Source of the DNA: Weeksellaceae bacterium
GTDB taxonomy: Bacteria; Bacteroidota; Bacteroidia; Flavobacteriales; Weeksellaceae
Direction: 5' to 3'
NCBI GenBank assembly: GCA_028698395.1
Contig: JAQVDG010000117.1
Location: forward strand, 1-6,639
Length of the DNA: 6,639 nt
Under the pieces are notes generated by a model. That model searched no databases, was not told where the DNA came from, and worked only from the letters and a program-made list of their open reading frames with translations. How positions within the stretch are numbered: the stretch's first letter is position 1; each line of letters starts with the position of its first letter. Of this stretch, positions 1 through 5,984 are shown piece after piece. Both the position numbers and the translations under genes were made by a program.

Positions 1-1
1 T

Positions 2-91
2 GAAAGAATTCATGGTGGACTGGATTATTTATCACCACTCAAATATCTAAAGAAAATAGGGGTTAATTGTGATAATTTAATTCATAAATAG
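2..91 (+). CDS. IS transposase, C-terminal fragment (integrase core tail)
   Basis: Only the last 29 codons and the TAG stop (89-91) are inside the window; the frame is open to the left edge and has no start here. The peptide contains RIHGGLDYLSPLKYLKK, which has the form of the conserved tail of the rve/DDE integrase core in IS3- and IS481-family transposases, where an aromatic or basic residue and His precede a Gly/Ser-Leu-x-Tyr-x-(S/T)-Pro motif. These enzymes cut and join the IS ends during transposition. The three catalytic acidic residues would lie upstream, outside the window, so activity cannot be judged. The gene reads toward the acyltransferase gene on the opposite strand. The fragment is short, so the call rests on one motif plus its position next to a truncated gene. 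Confidence 0.62.
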   Translation, partial: ERIHGGLDYLSPLKYLKKIGVNCDNLIHK

Positions 92-101
92 GTAGAAAAA
101 A

Positions 102-119
102 GTGTCCAAGTTTTAGCGT
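102..119. repeat. Candidate right terminal inverted repeat of the IS
   Basis: Eleven bases after the transposase stop lies GTGTCCAAGTTTTAGCGT. Read outward-in from the other strand it gives an AAAACTTGGACAC core, which resembles the inner part of terminal repeats of IS3-family (IS150 group) elements as I remember them. The matching left repeat is outside the window, so the inverted-repeat nature is inferred and the outer limit is not fixed. Confidence 0.4.
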
Positions 120-785
120 TTAAGCCAGCATTCCATACATCAAAGAATCAAATCGATATATAACCCCATAGGTTATATTTTTAAATTCATTCCAATTGGA
201 TATATTTCGAATTTCATATAATCGAAAAATAGTAACAAAAACAATAATTCCAAAGATGGTAATTAGAAATACATATTTAAACTTAAATTTAAAAATAGAC
301 ATAAAAATAAAAAGAAGAAAAGGAGTAACTAAATAAAACCATTCTTCTACACTTAAGCTCCAAGAGTGTAAGAAAAAACTCGGAGGAGAACTTGTTAGAT
401 TTTGACTAAATATAAAATATGAAAGATGTTGTCGAATTTGAAAATTGTCATTTATAAATGACTCTAAAATCAATAAAATAATTAAAAATAAAAAATAATT
501 GGGAAGTGTCCTTGACCATCGTTTTGACCAAAAATAAAGTAAGGATTTAAAATTAAATTTGTAAGTTTCGATTTGCTTGATTAAAATTCCACCAATTAAA
601 AAGCCACTAAGAACAAAAAAAACCCCAACTCCATCATAAATCAGTGATTTATACCAAAACATCCAATTTCTAGGGATAAAGTTTCCTGAATGTGTTAAAA
701 TTACAAATAAAATTGCAGCAGCTCTAACTATGTCTAACCCAAAAATTCTATTAGAAGTAATTGGGATTTGCAATAATTTTTTCAT
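120..785 (-). CDS. Acyltransferase-3 (OafA/YrhL-like) membrane protein, C-terminally truncated at IS junction
   Basis: Members of this family are inner-membrane proteins of about 350-400 residues with around ten helices; they transfer acetyl or other acyl groups from acyl-CoA to sugars of LPS O-antigen, capsule or other envelope glycans. Here 221 residues remain. Visible motifs are R21-x10-H32 (the family's signature Arg/His pair), GVGVFFVLSGFLI (52-64), a KRWSRTLP stretch (88-95), HSWSLSVEEWFYL (140-152) and YRFDSLMYGMLA (210-221). Hydrophobic segments sit near 17-31, 52-68, 96-110, 148-165 and 170-187. The start ATG at 783-785 gives a normal family N-terminus (NRIFGLDIVRAAAIL). The TAA stop at 120-122 falls at the IS end and about 130-170 residues, several helices, are missing. 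The remnant is therefore probably non-functional, though it keeps the catalytic motifs. It is transcribed away from the glycosyltransferase operon. Base composition is very AT-rich (about 25% GC in sampled lines). Confidence 0.85.
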   Translation of the reverse strand: MKKLLQIPITSNRIFGLDIVRAAAILFVILTHSGNFIPRNWMFWYKSLIYDGVGVFFVLSGFLIGGILIKQIETYKFNFKSLLYFWSKRWSRTLPNYFLFLIILLILESFINDNFQIRQHLSYFIFSQNLTSSPPSFFLHSWSLSVEEWFYLVTPFLLFIFMSIFKFKFKYVFLITIFGIIVFVTIFRLYEIRNISNWNEFKNITYGVIYRFDSLMYGMLA

Positions 786-873
786 TTAGTAAACTTTTTA
801 GTATTTAGAGAAACACAGAATTAGAATTGATATGGTCTTTTTAATACTGTTTTATTATAGTGTTTTTAGCATA

Positions 874-881
874 CAAATATA
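874..881 (-). promoter_or_regulatory. Candidate -7 promoter element for the acyltransferase gene
   Basis: On the minus strand this reads TATATTTG, a full match to the Bacteroidota sigma-ABfr -7 consensus TAnnTTTG. A TTG at 906-908 (minus strand) lies 24 bases upstream, slightly farther than the usual -33 spacing of about 19-21. It would give a leader of roughly 80 bases before the ATG at 785. Matches of this kind occur by chance in AT-rich DNA, but the position between divergent genes supports it. Confidence 0.45.
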
Positions 882-936
882 AGGTATCAATTATTAAAAA
901 TAACTCAATAAATATCGGCAACAGTGAAATTATAAT

Positions 937-944
937 TATTTTTG
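937..944 (+). promoter_or_regulatory. Candidate -7 promoter element for the glycosyltransferase-GNAT-deacetylase operon
   Basis: TATTTTTG fully matches the Bacteroidota -7 consensus TAnnTTTG and lies 41 bases before the glycosyltransferase ATG, leaving a leader of about 35 bases. No TTG stands at the expected -33 position, so the call rests on the -7 box and location. The leader lacks a purine-rich Shine-Dalgarno sequence, which is normal in this phylum. Confidence 0.45.
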
Positions 945-985
945 CGTCTTAATCAATTTAAAATCCAAGAAATAGCTGAATAATT

Positions 986-1804
986 ATGGAAACATTTTCT
1001 TTAATCGTGTGTAATTATAATAATGGAGATTTTTTTAGAAAATGTTTTGAAAGTATTCAAAGACAAACATATAATAATTTTGAAGTAATCATTATTGATG
1101 ATTGCTCCACCGACAATTCTCGTGAAATCATCCAGCAATTAATTGGAGACAATCCAAAGTTTAAATTTTATACAAATGATGTAAATAAGGGATATGCCTA
1201 TACTTTACATAAAGGCATTATGCTTGCTACTGGAAAATTAATTGCTCGATTAGATCCTGATGATGCAATTTATGAAAATGCTATAGAAGAAAGTATTAAA
1301 CATTTTAAATCACAAAACATTATAGCAACTTATTCACAAATTAGGTTATGTGATAACAATTTAAACCCACAAAATTTATACCCAAGAACAAGAACAATAA
1401 AAAATGGAGATCCAATGTTTTTTAACATTAATAATGAAGTTTCTCATTTTTTTACTTTTAGAAAGGAAGCCTATTTACAGACAGAAGGAATCAATGAAAA
1501 CTTAAGTTCTTCAGTAGATTTTGACCTTTATTTAAAACTATATGAAAAAGGAAATTTTCATTACATAAAACAACCCTTATACCTTTATCGGCAACATCCA
1601 AAAGGGATATCACAAGATAAAACTAAAAAAGACCGGATTTATAAAAACTGGAATAAAGTTCTGTATGATACTTGTCAAAGAAGAAAAATCACAAAACTAT
1701 ATGGGAATAAATTAACAGAAGATTTAGATTTAGCAAGAATAATTTTTCAAAATCAAAATCGGTTTATAGATAAATTAAAACGATTTATATCATCTAAATT
1801 ATGA
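986..1804 (+). CDS. Glycosyltransferase family 2 (GT-A fold)
   Basis: The 272-residue protein has the layout of a GT2 enzyme, which transfers a sugar from a nucleotide-sugar donor to a growing glycan at the cytoplasmic face of the inner membrane. The N-terminus FSLIVCNYNNGDFFRKCFESIQRQTYNNFEV (residues 4-34) is the classic nucleotide-binding opening, with D38-D39 following strand 2. NKGYAYTLHKGIMLATGKLIARLDPDD (67-93) contains the DxD-type metal site, D90-P-D92-D93. SVDFDLYLKLYEKG (176-189) occupies the place of the ED acceptor/base motif, and the QPLYLYRQHPKGIS segment (196-209) is typical of family C-terminal parts. No membrane helix is seen, so it is cytoplasmic or peripheral. Its TGA overlaps the next gene's ATG (1801-1804), which implies translational coupling. 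Sampled lines average about 27% GC, lower than the two genes after it. Donor and acceptor sugars cannot be predicted. Confidence 0.92.
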   Translation: METFSLIVCNYNNGDFFRKCFESIQRQTYNNFEVIIIDDCSTDNSREIIQQLIGDNPKFKFYTNDVNKGYAYTLHKGIMLATGKLIARLDPDDAIYENAIEESIKHFKSQNIIATYSQIRLCDNNLNPQNLYPRTRTIKNGDPMFFNINNEVSHFFTFRKEAYLQTEGINENLSSSVDFDLYLKLYEKGNFHYIKQPLYLYRQHPKGISQDKTKKDRIYKNWNKVLYDTCQRRKITKLYGNKLTEDLDLARIIFQNQNRFIDKLKRFISSKL

Positions 1805-2853
1805 CCCAATTCTTTCGATTTTCTGAGCAAAAAAAATATGATTTAGAAACTATTTCTAACTTCAACGACCATTGTTTTTCCATTCGGAAACCGCATCATT
1901 TCTATGACAAATTCCGTTTTGTCGAAAACCCGTTTGCCGGTATGAATTATGATTATTTGTACGGTGCTGAAAAAAACGAAAAATATGTAGCTCAAATGCT
2001 GACGATGCCCGCACCACTTTCTTTGAACGGAAAAGAAATTCCGGCTTTTTGGGGGCAGGACTATTTCGTATTGGAAGAAAACAGGGGAGAAGGGATAGGA
2101 AAGGAATTGGCAAATTATTATTTAAAAAAGGATTATTATATCGCCGTAGGCTTTTCGTCTAAATCAGCAGTTATTCACCAAAAAATGGGAGCAAAAAAAA
2201 TCGGTTATTTGGATTTTTATCAGAAATGGGCGTCTCCTTTATTGAAAATTAAATGGCTGATTAAAAGAGGATTAAAAATTGAACCTAAAAAAATCTCTAC
2301 TTATCGCTTTCCAAATGAAATCAATGAATTTGAACGAGTAGAAAAAGTTGAAAACTTACATTTTCCACAATTAAACTGGAATAAAAATACCCTAGAAACC
2401 ATTCGGAACCCGATTTATTTTCAATGGCGGTTTTTCTTTCGTCCTAATCGGTATTTTGTTTATCAATCTAAAAATAAAACCGATAAAAACGCTTGTTACT
2501 TTGTCTGTAAACCTTATTTTTATCGAGGAGTCAATTGGTTGAAAGTTGTCGATTATCGTTTTGATAATTCTCAAATCCAAGAATTTAAAATGATTGTAAA
2601 AGCCGCTGAAAAACTCAGAAAACAATTCCATTTATTTGGAATTTTGATTCCATCTTCACAAAAAATCACAAAAAATGAATTGGAAAAAAAGAATTTTAAA
2701 CGATATAAACACGAAATAGTTTTGACAACTTTTCCTTTTCAACACGAAGAAACCGATGAAGCTCACAATCATTTTATCATCAGTTTTGCCGACAGTGATA
2801 TGGATATGCATAATTATTTGGGACGATTTAATTTTGGTGAAGAATTAAAATAA
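1801..2853 (+). CDS. GNAT-fold acyltransferase, probably two-domain
   Basis: The 350-residue soluble protein has a GNAT acetyl-CoA site in its first half: YFVLEENRGEGIGKELANYYLK (88-109) carries the pyrophosphate-binding pattern R95-x-x-G98-x-G100, and SSKSAVIHQKMGAKKIGYLDFY (119-140) matches the later GNAT strand/helix in which the second partner residue usually lies. The second half (about 170-345) has FQWRFFFRP (207-215), a WLKVVDYR strand (246-253) and DSDMD (331-335). I recall this layout from a family of GNAT proteins encoded in polysaccharide loci, whose second half is a degenerate GNAT or FemAB-like repeat; I cannot confirm it here. The likely role is N- or O-acylation of a sugar in the same glycan that the neighbours work on. 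ATG 1801 is chosen because it overlaps the preceding stop as ATGA. The deacetylase starts five bases after its stop, so the three genes form a tight operon. The substrate is unknown. Confidence 0.78.
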   Translation: MTQFFRFSEQKKYDLETISNFNDHCFSIRKPHHFYDKFRFVENPFAGMNYDYLYGAEKNEKYVAQMLTMPAPLSLNGKEIPAFWGQDYFVLEENRGEGIGKELANYYLKKDYYIAVGFSSKSAVIHQKMGAKKIGYLDFYQKWASPLLKIKWLIKRGLKIEPKKISTYRFPNEINEFERVEKVENLHFPQLNWNKNTLETIRNPIYFQWRFFFRPNRYFVYQSKNKTDKNACYFVCKPYFYRGVNWLKVVDYRFDNSQIQEFKMIVKAAEKLRKQFHLFGILIPSSQKITKNELEKKNFKRYKHEIVLTTFPFQHEETDEAHNHFIISFADSDMDMHNYLGRFNFGEELK

Positions 2854-2858
2854 AAAAT

Positions 2859-3770
2859 ATGGCAAAACTGATTAATTTTCATGATATCTACGACAGAAAA
2901 TGGTTTGATGACACTTTAGATGTCATTCAGGAACTGTATGAAGTTGTTTCTTTTTCTGAAATTCAAGATTTTTATAAAGGAAAAATTAAATCTAAAAATA
3001 TCGTTCATTTAACTGTTGACGATGGTCATATTTCGACTTATTCGTTGATTTATTCGGTATTAAAAGAGCGAAATCTTACCGCATCTATCTTTGTTTCGCC
3101 TAAAGTTATTGAAGAACAAACCAATTTTTGGTATTTTGAAAGTGGCGATTATGACAAAGATAAATTACGGTTGTGCATAGCGGAAATTTTAGAAATTCCG
3201 GTTGAAAAATTAAAAGGATTTTATCCACGTTCTGTGATGAAAATTTTGACTTTGGAGCAGAATTGGAAAATTATCAAATTGTACCAAAAAAAATTCAACG
3301 AAGCGACAAAAGAAGGACAATATATTACAGTTGAACAATTATTGGAATTAGAGAAATCAGGCATTTTTCAAATTGGAGCACATACTATGAATCATCCGAT
3401 TTTGGCCAATGAAAATGATGAAATTTCAGAATTTGAAATTAAGAAATCCATTGAAAAATTAGGTGAATTATTGAATCGTAAAATAACGACTTTTGCTTAT
3501 CCGAATGGAAGTGAAGGCTTGGATTTTGGCAAAAGAGAAATGAATTTTTTAAAAGAAGCCGAAATAGAATATGCTTTTTCGTTTGAATTTAAAAATCTGA
3601 ATAAAAACGATAATTTATTGGCAATTCCTCGCTACGGATTGTATCATGGAAACCAAAATTTTGTCCGAAAAAAACTGAAATACGGAAGCATTTGGGAACC
3701 TTTTAAAGCAAGATTTTTCACTAATGAAGATAAACACCGATTGGAAATTCAAAAAAAATTAAAGTTTTAA
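2859..3770 (+). CDS. Polysaccharide deacetylase (NodB/CE4-like)
   Basis: CE4 enzymes are metal-dependent hydrolases that remove N- or O-acetyl groups from glycans. This 303-residue protein shows motif 1 as T52-V-D54-D55-G56 (general base D54, metal ligand D55), motif 2 as H175-T-M-N-H179 (the two metal-binding histidines, in the context FQIGAHTMNHPIL) and motif 3 as TFAYPNG (211-217). So all key residues are present. LINFHDI near the N-terminus (4-10) corresponds to the family's opening strand. Motifs 1 and 2 are about 120 residues apart, longer than in minimal NodB domains, with a helical, charged insert around 95-165. There is no signal peptide or membrane helix, so it probably acts in the cytoplasm on a lipid-linked or nucleotide-linked sugar. 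It is the last gene of the operon starting at 986 and converges with the M1 peptidase gene 15 bases away. Glycan substrate is not predictable. Confidence 0.9.
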   Translation: MAKLINFHDIYDRKWFDDTLDVIQELYEVVSFSEIQDFYKGKIKSKNIVHLTVDDGHISTYSLIYSVLKERNLTASIFVSPKVIEEQTNFWYFESGDYDKDKLRLCIAEILEIPVEKLKGFYPRSVMKILTLEQNWKIIKLYQKKFNEATKEGQYITVEQLLELEKSGIFQIGAHTMNHPILANENDEISEFEIKKSIEKLGELLNRKITTFAYPNGSEGLDFGKREMNFLKEAEIEYAFSFEFKNLNKNDNLLAIPRYGLYHGNQNFVRKKLKYGSIWEPFKARFFTNEDKHRLEIQKKLKF

Positions 3771-3784
3771 TAAGTTGACTTTAA
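3751..3784 (-). terminator. Candidate intrinsic terminator for the M1 peptidase transcript
   Basis: TTAAAGT (3759-3765) and ACTTTAA (3778-3784) form a perfect 7-base inverted repeat with a 12-base loop. On the minus strand the hairpin sits just after the peptidase stop codon and is followed directly by eight T (3751-3758). The stem has only one G-C pair, so it is weak. The T tract lies inside the 3' end of the convergent deacetylase gene. For the plus strand the T run (3793-3798) is ten bases away from the stem, a poorer fit. Confidence 0.35.
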
Positions 3785-3785
3785 A

Positions 3786-5435
3786 TCACTTCACTTTTTT
3801 AATACTTACATAAAAATTCCGATCAATCTTAAAATTTTCAAAAAGATTTACAGGTAAAGTTTTAGTTTTCCATTCTGAAGAAGGTGAAAGCCAAATGTCG
3901 GAATCAGCAATTTTAATCGGTAGAGCAAAATTTTCCACACAATTTGTCCAACGATACGAAATTGAATTTTCATTCAGTTTGTATTCTAAAACCGGAATTT
4001 GGGTTGTTCGTAAATATTGAGCAAAAAAAGCAGTTAAATCCAACTTGCTTTTTTCCTGAATGTAAGTTTCAATTTCCTTTGTAGTAACTGTTTTATGATA
4101 AAATTCGGAATTTAAACCTCTTAAAATTTCACGAAACAAAACATCGTCGTTCAGCCATTGCCGGAAAGTATGAATCATATTGGCACCTTTGTAGTAAATA
4201 TCGCTACTTCCTTCCTGATTCACACCGTAAATTCCGATTAACGGAATGTCGTTGAGAATTCTTTTTCTTGTTCCGATAACATAATCATTTGCTGCTTCTT
4301 TTCCGAATAAATATTCAGTGTGAAGCGTTTCAGAATAAGCCGTAAATCCTTCGTGTATCCATAAATCTGCTACTTCTTGAACGGTAATGCTATTTCCAAA
4401 CCATTCGTGTCCCGATTCATGAACCAGAATAAAATCCCATTTTAATCCCCAACCGGACTCCGATAAATCGCTTCCTAAATAACCATTTTGAAAACGATTT
4501 CCGTAGGCAATTCCACTTTGGTGTTCCATTCCCAAATGCGGTGCTTCCACCAATTTGTAACTGTCTTCATAAAAGGGATAAGCTCCAAACCAATACTCAA
4601 AACTTTCTAACATTTTTTTGGATTGAACGAATTGAATTTCAGCTTTTTGAATGTTATAATCCAAAACCCAATAACTTAAATTTAAATTTCCTTTCTCTCC
4701 TGTGTAATTATCTTTAATTTCCTGATAATGACCAATGTATGGTGTGATATTGTAATTGTTAATCGGGTTTTTAACTTCCCATTTGTGAACCACTTTTTCA
4801 CCTAAATCGGTTTGAGAAATAAGTCGTCCGTTGGAAACTCCGATTAAATTTTTATCGGTAATTATACTCACACTTGCTCCTAAATCCGGTTTGTCGCCTT
4901 GGTAATCTTTGTTGGGAAACCATACACTTGCACCCAAACCCTGACAAGCTACTGTCATCCAAGGTCGATTAAATTTATCTTTTGTGAAAATCCAACCGCC
5001 GTCCCAAGGTGGATTAACGGCACGTTTAGGATTTCCTGAAAACTCGATAAGTAAATGGTACTTTTCTTTGATTTTCAATTGTTTATCAAATTGTAGAAAA
5101 TAGACATTTCCTTCTCGTTCAAAGTTTGTAATTTCTTTTTTATCCAAATAAATTCTACTGATTTCCATAGGTTGTTGCAAATCAATCTGCATAATTTGAT
5201 GAGAAGATTTTGAAATTACTTCAAATTCAATTGTATTTTTTCCCTGAATAAATTTTTTGTTAAAATCCGCTTCAATTTCAATGTCATAACGCAAAACATT
5301 CCACCAATTCCGAAATTCGGTATTAGAACCGCGTAAACTGTCTTGTCGGGTATAATGAGTTTTGTGACTCAAAACCTGAGCATGACTCATAAAAACTGCT
5401 GAAATCCATACAAAAACAAACAAAAAACTCTTCAT
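3786..5435 (-). CDS. Secreted M1-family zinc aminopeptidase
   Basis: M1 peptidases remove N-terminal residues from peptides using one zinc ion. The 549-residue protein starts with a signal peptide (MKSFLFVFVWISAVFMSHAQ, cut likely before or near Q20), so it is exported to the periplasm or beyond; the first residue after Ala being Gln is typical of flavobacterial exported proteins. The N-terminal beta domain runs to about residue 235. The exopeptidase motif appears as G302-M-E-H-Q306 in place of GAMEN, the zinc site is H339-E-S-G-H343 with E362 eighteen residues on, and Y414 in YYKGANMIHTFR fits the catalytic tyrosine. All catalytic residues are therefore present. It lacks the long helical C-terminal domain of larger M1 enzymes and shows no type IX secretion sorting domain. 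ATG 5433-5435 gives the signal peptide directly. The gene follows the thioesterase gene by 62 bases; co-transcription is possible but unproven. It probably serves peptide nutrition. Confidence 0.93.
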   Translation of the reverse strand: MKSFLFVFVWISAVFMSHAQVLSHKTHYTRQDSLRGSNTEFRNWWNVLRYDIEIEADFNKKFIQGKNTIEFEVISKSSHQIMQIDLQQPMEISRIYLDKKEITNFEREGNVYFLQFDKQLKIKEKYHLLIEFSGNPKRAVNPPWDGGWIFTKDKFNRPWMTVACQGLGASVWFPNKDYQGDKPDLGASVSIITDKNLIGVSNGRLISQTDLGEKVVHKWEVKNPINNYNITPYIGHYQEIKDNYTGEKGNLNLSYWVLDYNIQKAEIQFVQSKKMLESFEYWFGAYPFYEDSYKLVEAPHLGMEHQSGIAYGNRFQNGYLGSDLSESGWGLKWDFILVHESGHEWFGNSITVQEVADLWIHEGFTAYSETLHTEYLFGKEAANDYVIGTRKRILNDIPLIGIYGVNQEGSSDIYYKGANMIHTFRQWLNDDVLFREILRGLNSEFYHKTVTTKEIETYIQEKSKLDLTAFFAQYLRTTQIPVLEYKLNENSISYRWTNCVENFALPIKIADSDIWLSPSSEWKTKTLPVNLFENFKIDRNFYVSIKKVK

Positions 5436-5497
5436 TATGTTTTATTTGAAAAAACGAATATACAATTTTGATATAGGATAAATCAGATTCAATTCTA

Positions 5498-5926
5498 TCA
5501 ACTTTTCTCAAATTCCGTTAAATCTTTCCTTAACCATTCCGGAATTTCAATTGACTTTTTCTGAGTAATATCCACCATGACTTGTGTACTCATTCCTTTG
5601 GCATGAATAATTTCTGAGCCGTTTTTTGCCTGGCTGCAAATCAAATATTCAATATCAAAACTTTTTGTACCGATTTTGGTCATTTTAACTTTAATTATTG
5701 GTTTTTGAGTCAACAAACTTATTTCTTTGAAATAATCGCATTCAATGTGTGCAATGACAAACATGAATTTTGTCCAATCCCATTTTTTACTTGCAGTTGG
5801 CATATAATAGCCGCGTGCAGTTTGAAAATAATCGATATAGTAAACATTATTCACATGGCCTAAAGCATCCATATCATTCCAACGAATATGAAGTGGCATT
5901 GAAAAGTTGAAATTTTCTGAATTCAT
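5498..5926 (-). CDS. Acyl-CoA thioesterase, hotdog fold (4HBT/YbgC-FadM type)
   Basis: This 142-residue protein is of normal length for single-domain hotdog thioesterases, which hydrolyse acyl-CoA (or acyl carrier protein) thioesters in the cytoplasm, usually as tetramers. The family signature is clear near the N-terminus: R15-W-N-D18-M-D20-A-L-G23-H24-V-N26-N27 followed by VYYIDYFQTAR (28-38). D20 aligns with the catalytic aspartate of YbgC and of 4-hydroxybenzoyl-CoA thioesterase. The rest (IECDYFKEISL, about 61-71, then alternating strands ending near 118) fits the central sheet. The actual acyl chain cannot be told. The ATG at 5924-5926 is chosen because the conserved domain begins about ten residues later. 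A strong terminator for pepT lies only about 20 bases upstream, so a separate promoter has little room; read-through or a promoter within the terminator would be needed. The M1 peptidase gene follows by 62 bases. Confidence 0.9.
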   Translation of the reverse strand: MNSENFNFSMPLHIRWNDMDALGHVNNVYYIDYFQTARGYYMPTASKKWDWTKFMFVIAHIECDYFKEISLLTQKPIIKVKMTKIGTKSFDIEYLICSQAKNGSEIIHAKGMSTQVMVDITQKKSIEIPEWLRKDLTEFEKS

Positions 5927-5946
5927 TTTTATTAAATTGATAGATT

Positions 5947-5979
5947 AAAAAAAGCTGTTTTTGGATAAAACAGCCTTTT
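5947..5979 (-). terminator. Rho-independent terminator downstream of pepT
   Basis: GCTGTTTT (5954-5961) and AAAACAGC (5967-5974) form a perfect 8-base stem with a 5-base loop; outside one mismatch the flanking A and T runs can pair for four more. On the minus strand the hairpin is followed by seven T (5953 down to 5947), 11 bases past the pepT stop. On the plus strand a shorter CTTTT follows, but no plus-strand gene ends here. This is the clearest terminator in the window. Confidence 0.82.
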
Positions 5980-5984
5980 AAATT

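Larger units (their letters stand above)
1..119 (+). mobile_element. Right end of an insertion sequence, IS3/IS481-like (partial)
   Basis: This stretch holds the 3' end of a DDE-type transposase gene followed by 28 bases that resemble an IS terminal repeat. The rest of the element lies left of the window. The inner boundary of the element is clear from the transposase, but the outer boundary is not: the acyltransferase reading frame on the other strand remains family-like down to about base 123, so the junction falls somewhere between roughly 118 and 128. The left end and any target duplication cannot be seen. The family (IS3, IS150 group, or IS481) is a judgement from the transposase tail and the look of the terminal sequence, not from a match. 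Confidence 0.6.
786..985. other. Divergent intergenic region between acyltransferase and glycosyltransferase
   Basis: These 200 bases separate two divergently read genes and contain no open frame I would call a gene. They carry one TAnnTTTG-type promoter element for each direction (874-881 minus, 937-944 plus). No operator-like palindrome, riboswitch or RNA gene is apparent. Composition is very AT-rich. Confidence 0.6.

Noticed and set aside
1862..2631. Open minus-strand frames of about 80 codons within the GNAT gene (1862-2113 and 2392-2631)
   Set aside because: They lie wholly inside a well-supported gene on the other strand, have no recognisable motif and low-complexity composition typical of antisense frames.
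5455..5462. Possible -7 promoter element (TATATTCG on the minus strand) upstream of the M1 peptidase
   Set aside because: It has one mismatch in the conserved TTTG part and the nearest TTG is about 27 bases upstream, too far, so I cannot support it over co-transcription with the thioesterase gene.
5323..5511. Minus-strand frame of 62 codons across the start of the M1 peptidase gene
   Set aside because: It overlaps the signal-peptide region of the peptidase and the end of the thioesterase in another frame and matches nothing I know.
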